Assembly (NCBI GenBank): GCA_035574175.1
Contig: DATLZB010000020.1
Span: 1-12,344 of the forward strand
Source of the DNA: DATLZB01 sp035574175
Lineage (GTDB): Bacteria > Pseudomonadota > Alphaproteobacteria > Rhizobiales > Hyphomicrobiaceae
Length of the DNA: 12,344 bases
Reading direction: 5' to 3'
Position 1 is the stretch's first letter. Every line of letters starts with the position of its first letter. Both the position numbers and the translations under genes were made by a program. The notes below the pieces were generated by a model. The model was not told the origin of the DNA, ran no database searches, and saw only the letters and a program-made list of their open reading frames with translations. Below, one piece after another: positions 1-6,352 of the stretch.

Positions 1-667
1 CGATCATATCCGCAAGCTGCTCCTCCTCCACACCGCCGATCTCGCCTACCACGATGATGCCCTGCGTCTCATCGTCGGCCAGAAACAGCTCCACGCAAGT
101 TTTGAGGTCGAGGCCGTGCACGGGATCGCCGCCCACGCCAACCGTCGTCGACTGGCCGAGACCGAGCCGCGTTGTCTGCGCCACGATCTCGCTCGTCAGC
201 GACGCTGAGCGGGAGGCGATGCCGATAGAGCCTCGCCTCGCATGCACGGTGCTCATGACGCCGACCTGCGCCACACCCGGCGCCAGGACGCCCTGTGAGT
301 TGGGGCCGACGAGACGAGTGATGGTACCCTCCAGGGCCTGCTTGACGCGCACCATGTCTAGCACCGGCACGCGCTCGGTAACGCAGACGGCCAAGGGCAC
401 CTCCGCCTCGATGGCCTCAAGCATGGCATCCGCAGCGCGCTCGGGCGGGACGAAAATCAGGGTGGCGTTGGCGCCGGTCTCGGCAACTGCCGCCTTGACC
501 GTGTCAAACATGGGAAGATCGAGGTGACGCGTTCTCCCCTTGCCCGGCGTCACACCGCCGACGACGCGGGTACCGTAGGCAAGCATACGCGCGGTGTGAA
601 AACTTCCTGCGCGACCGGTCATGCCCTGGCAGATCACGCGCGTATCGGCGTTGAGCAGGACGGCCAT
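1..667 (-). CDS. SucD-like acyl-CoA ligase alpha subunit (ADP-forming type), partial at left edge
   Basis: This is the CoA-binding alpha subunit of a succinyl-CoA synthetase-family ligase. The family makes acyl-CoA from an acid, CoA and ATP through a phosphohistidine. The first 222 codons are present and the rest lies off the left edge, including the expected phosphohistidine. The N-terminal CoA-binding Rossmann domain is clear: GMTGRAGSFH at residues 15-24 and GGVTPGKG at 37-44. The second domain carries GQSTTVGVGGDP at 171-182 and GEIGG at 208-212, whose Glu matches the catalytic alpha-subunit Glu of the E. coli enzyme. Two normally invariant motifs are changed: GPNCPG reads GPNSQG (121-126) and SRSGTLTYE reads SRSASLTSE (152-160). 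The start codon shares one base with the stop of the beta subunit gene (TGATG), so the two are translationally coupled. The family is certain. The substrate is not: succinate, malate or another carboxylate are all possible. Confidence 0.9.
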   Translation of the reverse strand, partial: MAVLLNADTRVICQGMTGRAGSFHTARMLAYGTRVVGGVTPGKGRTRHLDLPMFDTVKAAVAETGANATLIFVPPERAADAMLEAIEAEVPLAVCVTERVPVLDMVRVKQALEGTITRLVGPNSQGVLAPGVAQVGVMSTVHARRGSIGIASRSASLTSEIVAQTTRLGLGQSTTVGVGGDPVHGLDLKTCVELFLADDETQGIIVVGEIGGVEEEQLADMI

Positions 668-1851
668 CACTGCGCCTCCCCGGCCGCCAGTCTCACCGCA
701 GTCTGCGCCGCCTCCCAGGCATCCTTGCAGGCGATGTAGCGGACGCCGGTATTGGCAAGCACCGTGCGGGCGAAGTCCGCGTTGTTGCCAGCCATGCAGA
801 TGACCAGCGGCAGCCGGCGTTCGGCCTTGCGCATGGCGATGCCGATGCCTTCGGCGACAGTATCGCAGCGCTGCATGCCGCCTCCATGAATATTGACCAG
901 CACGGATCGCGCGTTCCGGTTGGTAAGGATCATGCGCAGACCGTAGGCGATGTCGAGGCTGGAGGCGGTCGTGCGAATGTCCATGAAGTTGGCCGGCGTG
1001 CCGCCGGCATCGCAGATGAGATCGAGTGTGGCGAGCGCAAGGCCGGCGCCGTTCACCACCATGCCCACGCTGCCCTCCATCGGCAGATAGTTGATATGAT
1101 GACGCTGGGCCTCCTGCTCGGCGGGCCCGCGTTCCTCGCCCTCGAAGTAGTTTCGCAATTGGGCGAGCTCGGGCTGGCGATGGAGCGCGTTGTCGTCGAT
1201 GGCGAGCTTGGCATCGAGCGCGGTCAGGCGGCCGTCCGCCCCGAGCGCCAGCGGATTGACCTCGAGCATGAGGGCGTCGAGCTTGACGGAAGTGTCGGCG
1301 AGTATTCGGAACAGGTTGGCGGCACCCTCAGCCGCGGCTCCGGCGAGACCGATTTGCCGCGCCATCCCGTCGAAGTCTCCGCTGACCGAGCGGCTGCCGA
1401 TGGTGAGCACGGCGCGCCGAATGAGAGACCGGTCACGAGCGGCCCGCTGCTCGATGTCGTCCCCCCCGCGATCGCTGGCGAGCAGCACGGTGCGCCCGAT
1501 GGCGCGGTCAAGCGCCACCGCCGCATAGAGGTGGCGCACGTCCTCGATCGCCTCCTCCACATAGACCAGCTTCACAACGGAACCGCGCGGACCGGTCTGC
1601 GAAGTAACGAGCCGTCTGCCGATCAGAGCCTCGGCGGCGGAGCGAACCTCGGCCGGGCTGGAGGCCAGCACAACGCCGCCATGGGCGGCGCGGTCACCGC
1701 CCAAGATCTGCGCCTTCACGGCAAAGCGCTGGCAGCCGAGTTCGCGCGCGGCGGCCTCCGCAGCAGCACCCGAATCCACCACCTTGCCGCGCGGAACAGC
1801 AATCCCCGAGCGTGCCAGAAGCTCCTTGGCCTGAAACTCGTAAAGGTGCAT
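667..1851 (-). CDS. SucC-like acyl-CoA ligase beta subunit (ATP-grasp), divergent
   Basis: This 394-residue protein matches the length of succinyl-CoA or malate-CoA ligase beta subunits (about 388-394). An ATP-grasp domain (about 1-240) is followed by a ligase/CoA domain. Residues at the family's nucleotide and Mg2+ positions are kept: Lys46, Glu99, Glu197, Asn199 and Asp213 in E. coli numbering, which coincides here. Other usually invariant loops are not. The HAGGRGKAGG loop reads LGGDRAAHGG (50-59), LDVGGGA reads MDIRTTA (290-296), and NIFGGIVRCD reads NIHGGGMQRCD (320-330) with one extra residue. The ATG at 1851 gives the usual family N-terminus (MHLYEFQAKELL). A longer in-frame start at 2058 would overlap tctB and the operator and is rejected. 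It lies 109 bp after tctB, with its own copy of the GntR operator between. The substrate is unknown. A CoA ligase for the acid imported by the adjacent TTT system is the likeliest role. Confidence 0.9.
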   Translation of the reverse strand: MHLYEFQAKELLARSGIAVPRGKVVDSGAAAEAAARELGCQRFAVKAQILGGDRAAHGGVVLASSPAEVRSAAEALIGRRLVTSQTGPRGSVVKLVYVEEAIEDVRHLYAAVALDRAIGRTVLLASDRGGDDIEQRAARDRSLIRRAVLTIGSRSVSGDFDGMARQIGLAGAAAEGAANLFRILADTSVKLDALMLEVNPLALGADGRLTALDAKLAIDDNALHRQPELAQLRNYFEGEERGPAEQEAQRHHINYLPMEGSVGMVVNGAGLALATLDLICDAGGTPANFMDIRTTASSLDIAYGLRMILTNRNARSVLVNIHGGGMQRCDTVAEGIGIAMRKAERRLPLVICMAGNNADFARTVLANTGVRYIACKDAWEAAQTAVRLAAGEAQ

Positions 1852-1870
1852 GGGCGTCGGTCCGGCTGCG

Positions 1871-1890
1871 CTTCTGGTATACCATATGCC
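1871..1890 (-). promoter_or_regulatory. Predicted GntR operator upstream of the acyl-CoA ligase genes
   Basis: A perfect palindrome, TGGTATACCA, lies at 1875-1884. Read toward the ligase genes it appears as TATGGTATACCA followed by GAAG, matching the two copies at 5340-5359 and 5452-5471. It lies 23-33 bp upstream of the sucC-like ATG, so binding could block an internal promoter or elongation from the tct genes. Here the TATGGT hexamer has no good -35 element at normal spacing, unlike at the other two sites. The repeat is seen directly; binding by the GntR protein is inferred. Confidence 0.7.
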
Positions 1891-1960
1891 AACCGCTTGC
1901 GACAGAGGCCGCCGCAAGATTCCGGACGAGATGCCAGCGCGTATGCTGCGGGGCGCGCCC

Positions 1961-2476
1961 TCAGTAGCCGAGGTACGCCTCGAGCGGTCCTTTGGGCAGC
2001 GGAATGAGAAACCACTTCTCGAACAGGAAAAAGAGAGCGATCGACACACCGGCGCCAACCGGCACTGCCTTGTGTAGGCCGTAGCGCCCGAAATACATCA
2101 TGAAAAGAACAATGAAGAGAGCCGCCGACACGTAGATTCCAAGAAAACCGATGGCAGCAACGAACACGCCAAGGGGGATGAGAACGGCGAGCACCCGGGC
2201 GAACGAGGGGCGCGTGACGAATGCCTTACCCGAGGCTTCCCGATCGGCGATCGCCCGCACCAGGTTAACGAGGCTCGCGCCGGCGAGGATCAGGGCAATA
2301 TAGAAGGGGAAGAAGCCGGCGGCCGGGCCCACGCCCTCCTGCCAGGAGAAGCCGAGGCGCACGCAGTCGGCAATGACGAGCAAGGCCGCGGCCAAGAAGA
2401 CAAGGGCCAGGACGATATCCATCGCCCGGTTCGAGACGACCTTGGGACTGTCGGCGTTCTGCTCTTGCTGGTGCAT
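1961..2476 (-). CDS. tctB: Tripartite tricarboxylate transporter small membrane subunit (TctB family)
   Basis: This 171-residue hydrophobic protein is the small membrane subunit of a TTT importer. It works with TctA in the inner membrane and the periplasmic TctC. Membrane segments are visible at about 19-38, 53-73, 93-130 (probably two) and 137-153. The end, FEKWFLIPLPKGPLE (152-166), fits the conserved C-terminal PLP-G-PL pattern of the family. The ribosome site ahead of the ATG at 2476 is weak, and an intercistronic stem-loop (2498-2530) separates it from tctC. That would fit lower expression than the binding protein. The gene order here is A-C-B instead of the common C-B-A. The substrate cannot be read from sequence; context suggests a small di- or tricarboxylate. 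Confidence 0.88.
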   Translation of the reverse strand: MHQQEQNADSPKVVSNRAMDIVLALVFLAAALLVIADCVRLGFSWQEGVGPAAGFFPFYIALILAGASLVNLVRAIADREASGKAFVTRPSFARVLAVLIPLGVFVAAIGFLGIYVSAALFIVLFMMYFGRYGLHKAVPVGAGVSIALFFLFEKWFLIPLPKGPLEAYLGY

Positions 2477-2497
2477 GGCTCTGATTTCGGATCAAGT

Positions 2498-2530
2498 GCG
2501 GCCGGCACCCCTTGCCGAGGTCCCGGCCGC
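2498..2530 (-). repeat. Intercistronic stem-loop between tctC and tctB
   Basis: A perfect 8-bp inverted repeat, GCGGCCGG (2498-2505) and CCGGCCGC (2523-2530), encloses a 17-nt loop, 12 bases past the tctC stop codon. No T-run follows on the transcribed strand, so it does not look like a complete intrinsic terminator. Such elements downstream of binding-protein genes are known, in systems such as malE-malF, to stabilise the upstream message and lower expression of the membrane subunits. That role is inferred here. Confidence 0.55.
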
Positions 2531-2542
2531 TTCATCCTGTTG

Positions 2543-3571
2543 CTACTTGGCGAGGAAGCCCGCTTCCCTCATCAGGTCTTCGTGCAGCTTGGCTGCATTG
2601 GCCACCCATTTAACGTACTGGTCGCCGGACATGAAGGTCTGGTTGAAGGCGCCCTTTTCCATGAACTCCTTCCAATCCGGCGTTTCTCTGACCTTCTTGA
2701 ACAGGTCAACGTAGAAGTTGACCTCTTCCTTGCCGACTCCGGGCGACATGAAGATCCCGCGCAGCATCTGATACTCGACATCGACGCCCGACTCCTTGCA
2801 GGTCGGAATGTCGCTCCAGGCCATCTTGTCGGTCACCTTGGCGGTGTAGGTGCTGCGCTTGCCGTCAAAGATGCAGAGCGGCCGCAGCTTGCCGGCGCGC
2901 CAATGGGCAACCGCCTCGATCGGATTGTTGACCGTGGAGTCGACGTGCCCGCCGACGAGTTGGACCGCCACGTCACCGCCGCCCTTGAACGGCACGTAGG
3001 TGAACGTCTTGGGCTTGGTCACGCGCTCAAGCGCCGCCGTGATGATCTGGTCCTCCTGCTTGGAGCCGGTACCGGCCATCTTGAACTGCTTGTCGGCACC
3101 CTTCTTGACCGCCTCGATGTACTCCTTCGCGGTCTTGTAGGGCGAATCGGCATTCACCCAGAGCACGAACTGGTCGAGGGCCAGCATGGCAACCGGGGTC
3201 AGGTCCTTGTAGGAAAACGGTGTGCCGGTGGCTAAAGGCGTGGTGAACAGGTTCGACAGCGTGATGATGATCTTGTGGGAATCGCCGGGGCTTCCCTTAA
3301 CGTCGAGAAAGCCCTCCGCGCCGGCACCGCCCGATTTGTTGACGACGACGAACGGCTGCTTCATCAGGTTGTGCTTGGCCGTCACGCCCTGGATGAAGCG
3401 CGCCATCTGGTCGGCGCCGCCGCCGGTGCCGGCCGGGATCACGAAAGTGACGGGCTTGCTCGGCTCCCACGCTTGTGCCGCGCCGCCGGCAATCATCGCC
3501 GCTGCGGCAACCAGACAGCCACCCAGCACTCTCGACGGACGCAGGTGACGATACCGTCCCTTGTGGGTCAT
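2543..3571 (-). CDS. tctC: TTT transporter periplasmic substrate-binding protein (TctC/Bug family)
   Basis: This is a 342-residue extracytoplasmic binding protein that delivers a carboxylate to TctAB. The N-terminus is a typical signal peptide: basic residues (KGRYRHLRPSR), a hydrophobic core, and a probable cleavage after GGAAQA at about residue 34. The mature protein begins near WEPSKPVTFVIPAGTGGGADQMAR (35-58), the usual start of Bug proteins, whose first ligand loop is the glycine-rich PxGxGG-D segment. A strong ribosome site, AAAGGAGGAAA (3575-3585), precedes the ATG at 3571 and supports the start. It lies 122 bp downstream of tctA and is followed by a stem-loop. Bug proteins often lack a typical ABC-type charge signature, so the ligand cannot be assigned. 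Oxalate, malate or tartrate-like acids would all fit the context. Confidence 0.92.
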   Translation of the reverse strand: MTHKGRYRHLRPSRVLGGCLVAAAAMIAGGAAQAWEPSKPVTFVIPAGTGGGADQMARFIQGVTAKHNLMKQPFVVVNKSGGAGAEGFLDVKGSPGDSHKIIITLSNLFTTPLATGTPFSYKDLTPVAMLALDQFVLWVNADSPYKTAKEYIEAVKKGADKQFKMAGTGSKQEDQIITAALERVTKPKTFTYVPFKGGGDVAVQLVGGHVDSTVNNPIEAVAHWRAGKLRPLCIFDGKRSTYTAKVTDKMAWSDIPTCKESGVDVEYQMLRGIFMSPGVGKEEVNFYVDLFKKVRETPDWKEFMEKGAFNQTFMSGDQYVKWVANAAKLHEDLMREAGFLAK

Positions 3572-3574
3572 AGC

Positions 3575-3585
3575 TTTCCTCCTTT
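3575..3585 (-). promoter_or_regulatory. Strong ribosome-binding site of tctC
   Basis: On the minus strand AAAGGAGGAAA lies three bases before the tctC ATG, with the GGAGG core seven bases or so from the start codon. It fixes the start at 3571. An identical 11-mer occurs at 3648-3658 in the tctA-tctC gap without a start codon behind it. Confidence 0.8.
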
Positions 3586-3693
3586 ACCTTCATTCTTTGT
3601 CACGGACTCGGGAACTCCCTGCCCCGTAGCTTGGATATTGCGGCCGGTTTCCTCCTTTCGTCGCTGGCCTTTCGATGCCCAACTCAACGGAAC

Positions 3694-5208
3694 TCAACTG
3701 CCGGTCTTGGCGACGGGAGCACCCTGCATCATACGCACAATGGCACTGACCGCCGGCCAAAGCAAAAGCAAAGCCCCAAGGCCCATGATGCTGCCCACCA
3801 GCCAATTGGACCAGAAAATCGAGATGTCGCCCTGCGACAGCAGCATCGACTGACGAAAGGCGCTCTCGGCCTGGTCGCCGAGCACTAGGGCCAGTACGAG
3901 CGGCGCGGCAGGATATCCAAGCTTGGACATGGCATAGCCCAGGATGCCGAACAGCACCATGAAAACAATCTCGAAGTAGGCATTGTGAACCGTGTAAGCG
4001 CCGACGGCGCAAACAACGAGAATGATCGGAGCGATGACGCTGAAGGGAACGCGCAGGATGGCGGCAAACAGCGGCACGAAGGTCAGCACCACGATCAGTC
4101 CGGCGACGTTGCCGAGGTACATGGAAGCGATCAAGCCCCACACGAATTCCTTCTGCTCGACGAACAGCAGCGGACCGGGTTGGAGACCCCAAATGAGCAG
4201 CCCGCCGAGCAGGACGGCCGCCGTCGGAGAACCGGGAACGCCGAGCGTCAACATCGGCAGCAGCGCGGTGGTGCCGGCGGCATGGGCCGCCGTCTCCGGC
4301 GCCACCACGCCCTCGATCTCGCCCTTGCCGAATCTGTCGCCGTTCTTGGAAAAGCGGCGGGCCAGCGCGTAGCTCATGAACGAGGCCGGGGTGGCACCGC
4401 CCGGCTTGATGCCCATCCAGCAGCCGATCAGCGTACCCCGCAAGGCCGTGGCCCAGTACTTGCCGAGCTTGGCCCACGTCTCGAGCACGATGGCCGGATT
4501 GATGCGGGCGCTGGCGCCGCGGAAGGAGAGCCCCTGCTCCATCGAGACCAGGATCTCGGCGATGCCGAACAGGCCGATCACCGCGATCAGGAAGTCGAAG
4601 CCGCGCAGCAGCTCGGTTGAGCCGTAGGTCATGCGAAGCTGACCTGTGACGATGTCGAGCCCCACGGAGGCCATGGCGAAGCCCAGGCACATCGAGGCCA
4701 GGCTCTTGAACGGCGAGTGCCGCCCTATGCCGATGAAACTCGCGAAGGTGAGGAACTGTACGGCGAAAAACTCCGGCGGCCCGAAGCTCAACGCGAACCG
4801 CGCCACAAGCGGCGCAAAAAAGGTGATGACGACGACCGCCAGCAGCGCGCCGACGAAAGAGGACGTGAACGCCGCCGTCAGCGCCTCGCCGGCGCGGCCC
4901 TGCTGGGCCAAGGGGTGGCCATCGAAGGTCGTGGCCACAGACCACGGTTCGCCCGGAATGTTGAATAGGATCGAAGTGATCGCGCCGCCGAAGAGCGCTC
5001 CCCAGTAAATGCAAGAGAGCATGATGATGGCCGAGGTCGGCGGCATGTAGAAGGTCAGCGGCAGAAGGATCGCAACGCCGTTGGCCCCGCCAAGACCGGG
5101 TAGAACACCGATCAGCACGCCGAGCAGAATGCCGACGAGCATGAGAAGGATGTTGTACCCGCTGAGCGCAACCCGGAAACCCTCAAGCAGCGAGGTCAGT
5201 TCTTCCAT
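3694..5208 (-). CDS. tctA: TTT transporter large membrane subunit (TctA family)
   Basis: This 504-residue protein is the main translocating subunit of the TTT importer, at the normal family length and with many hydrophobic segments. The two diagnostic glycine/proline signatures of the internal repeat are present: GVLPGLGGANGVAILLPLTF at 34-53 and WMGIKPGGATPASFMSY at 264-280. The conserved EGVVAPETAAHAAGTTALLP and TLGVPGSPTAAVLLGG stretch follows at 299-336. A GGGGAGGAAG ribosome site precedes the ATG at 5208. It is the first gene of the minus-strand unit, reading away from the GntR gene with an operator and a candidate promoter in between. Transport is expected to be secondary, driven by an ion gradient, with TctC capturing the acid in the periplasm. 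Confidence 0.95.
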   Translation of the reverse strand: MEELTSLLEGFRVALSGYNILLMLVGILLGVLIGVLPGLGGANGVAILLPLTFYMPPTSAIIMLSCIYWGALFGGAITSILFNIPGEPWSVATTFDGHPLAQQGRAGEALTAAFTSSFVGALLAVVVITFFAPLVARFALSFGPPEFFAVQFLTFASFIGIGRHSPFKSLASMCLGFAMASVGLDIVTGQLRMTYGSTELLRGFDFLIAVIGLFGIAEILVSMEQGLSFRGASARINPAIVLETWAKLGKYWATALRGTLIGCWMGIKPGGATPASFMSYALARRFSKNGDRFGKGEIEGVVAPETAAHAAGTTALLPMLTLGVPGSPTAAVLLGGLLIWGLQPGPLLFVEQKEFVWGLIASMYLGNVAGLIVVLTFVPLFAAILRVPFSVIAPIILVVCAVGAYTVHNAYFEIVFMVLFGILGYAMSKLGYPAAPLVLALVLGDQAESAFRQSMLLSQGDISIFWSNWLVGSIMGLGALLLLWPAVSAIVRMMQGAPVAKTGS

Positions 5209-5339
5209 CGACGCACTTCCTCCCCGCCCGACACTTCAATCCGCGCCACGCACGACATCGACGCGCACGCCGCAGCCTGGTGTCAAACGCGCAGCCCTCG
5301 TGCAGAGGAGCCTATCGCCCGAACCCCGAGGACACTTAG

Positions 5340-5359
5340 TTTGTGGTATACCATATGCA
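5340..5359 (-). promoter_or_regulatory. Predicted GntR operator in front of tctA
   Basis: The palindrome TGGTATACCA (5344-5353) lies within a 20-bp element that, read toward tctA, carries TATGGTATACCA followed by CAAA. It overlaps a candidate -10 box, which fits repression by occlusion of RNA polymerase. It is the second of three like-oriented copies in the window. Palindromes of TGGT/ACCA type are typical of FadR/FCD-type GntR regulators. Binding is inferred. Confidence 0.75.
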
Positions 5360-5379
5360 TAATCCCAGTCGCCCGCCAA
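5350..5379 (-). promoter_or_regulatory. Candidate sigma-70 type promoter of tctA
   Basis: On the minus strand TTGGCG (5379-5374) and TATGGT (5355-5350) are separated by 18 bp, each matching four of six consensus bases. The -10 box lies inside the GntR operator. Transcription would begin near 5343, giving a leader of about 135 nt before tctA. The match is modest, so this is a suggestion supported mainly by the mirror arrangement in front of the regulator gene. Confidence 0.4.
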
Positions 5380-5431
5380 GCGACAAGTCCCTCCGCGCTC
5401 AGCCCTGCAGCCTTCCCTTGCCGGTTCCGCC

Positions 5432-5461
5432 TTGCCGGTGTCGCGGCCTCTGGTGTATGGT
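5432..5461 (+). promoter_or_regulatory. Candidate sigma-70 type promoter of the GntR gene
   Basis: TTGCCG (5432-5437) and TATGGT (5456-5461) are 18 bp apart, the same spacing and the same -10 hexamer as the candidate tctA promoter on the other strand. The -10 box again lies inside an operator copy, implying autorepression. The start of transcription would be near 5468, leaving a leader of about 59 nt before the ATG at 5527. Confidence 0.4.
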
Positions 5462-5471
5462 ATACCAGAAA
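5452..5471 (+). promoter_or_regulatory. Predicted GntR operator in front of its own gene
   Basis: This is the third copy of TGGTATACCA (5458-5467). It is in plus orientation within TATGGTATACCA followed by GAAA, so it points toward the gntR gene. Its centre is 114 bp from the centre of the tctA operator, close to eleven helical turns. The repeat is seen directly; the autoregulatory role is inferred from its place between the divergent genes. Confidence 0.75.
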
Positions 5472-5526
5472 CCAGACAGTTCCGTCGCAATCGAAGCACA
5501 GCCCCCAGCGCTCCGCAATCAGCCCT

Positions 5527-6216
5527 ATGGCCAGCCTGATCCTCAATGTCTCTCCAATTGAAGAGGGCTTCAGCCTCAAGGCGCGCATCTACGAGGCGCT
5601 CAAGGCCGCCATCGTGCGCATGAACATCTACGATACCGATGCGGAGCTGAGGCTCGATGAACGCGCCCTTTCCCAGCAGTTCGGCATATCGCGCACGCCG
5701 CTGCGGGAAGCCCTCGCCCAGCTCGACCAGGAGGGACTGGTCAAGATCGTACCGCGCCGCGGCATCTACATCGTTCGCAAGACCAAGGCCGAGATCCTCG
5801 AAATGATCACGGTGTGGGCGGGCCTTGAGGGCATGGCCGCGCGGCTCGTAACCCATGTGGCAAGCGACGAGGAGATCGCCGAGCTCAGGCAGCTGCACGA
5901 GAACTTCTTCAGTGCGGAAGAGATCCGCGAGCACCTCGGCGAATATTCCGACGCCAACATCAAGTTTCACCAGGCCATCATCCGCATGAGCAAGTGCAAG
6001 CTCATCGCCACCATCACCGACGGTCTCTTCATGCACGTGCGTGCCATCCGCCAGCGGACGATCTTCGAGCGGGACCGGGCCAGGCGGTCGCTCGTTGACC
6101 ACATGAACATCATCGAAGCACTCGAAGGACGAAAAACCGAGCGCGCACAGCGGCTGGTGGTTGAGCACACGCTGCGGCTGCGCGATCACGTGGAGCAGCA
6201 CGTGGACTTGCCATAG
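5527..6216 (+). CDS. GntR-family transcriptional regulator, FCD ligand-binding domain
   Basis: This 229-residue cytoplasmic repressor has an N-terminal winged helix-turn-helix at about 16-84. The GntR recognition signature is LDERALSQQFGISRTPLREALAQLDQEGLV (43-72), followed by the wing VPRRGIYI. The C-terminal helical FCD domain (about 90-220) keeps metal-ligand histidines: His148 (NIKFHQAI), His192 (VDHMNII) and His214. At the usual Asp position it has Asn144. The start at 5527 is chosen because the reading frame further upstream runs through both operators and the candidate promoter; no clear Shine-Dalgarno precedes it. It reads divergently from tctA and in line with oxc, 136 bp downstream. 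It probably represses the transporter, the ligase operon and itself until a carboxylate such as oxalate binds. The effector is a guess. Confidence 0.93.
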   Translation: MASLILNVSPIEEGFSLKARIYEALKAAIVRMNIYDTDAELRLDERALSQQFGISRTPLREALAQLDQEGLVKIVPRRGIYIVRKTKAEILEMITVWAGLEGMAARLVTHVASDEEIAELRQLHENFFSAEEIREHLGEYSDANIKFHQAIIRMSKCKLIATITDGLFMHVRAIRQRTIFERDRARRSLVDHMNIIEALEGRKTERAQRLVVEHTLRLRDHVEQHVDLP

Positions 6217-6352
6217 CAGGCGCCATTGTAGAGGGCGCAGGGCCATGAAGGCCCGATTGGGTGAATGAAACGAGCGCGCGGGGTGTGACGTGCGGCAACC
6301 CTGAGCCGAAACGACCGGGCGAACACCGAGAAGGATTGAAGGAGGGAGCGAA

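Noticed and set aside
1..1851. Malate-CoA ligase (mtkAB) of the serine cycle
   Set aside because: It is attractive in a C1 context, but the loops differ strongly from both MtkAB and SucCD and no malyl-CoA lyase is visible; it cannot be excluded because the left neighbourhood is missing.
886..2007. Plus-strand open frame of 373 codons antisense to the SucC-like gene
   Set aside because: It is a product of high-GC codon bias on the opposite strand; no recognisable domain, and it spans two real genes and an operator.
1852..2058. Longer start for the SucC-like gene
   Set aside because: It would run through tctB's end and the operator; the family N-terminus MHLYEFQAKELL begins at 1851.
3590..5014. 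Long open frame of 474 codons on the minus strand overlapping tctA
   Set aside because: It is an out-of-frame shadow of tctA; the composition is Arg/His-rich with no family motifs, whereas tctA in the other frame has clear TctA signatures.
5341..5526. Longer start for the GntR gene
   Set aside because: The 62 extra codons include both operator copies and the candidate promoter, and show no domain similarity.
6240..6254. Hairpin GGGCC-ATGAA-GGCCC after gntR as a terminator
   Set aside because: It has only five base pairs and no following T-run; too weak to list as a feature.
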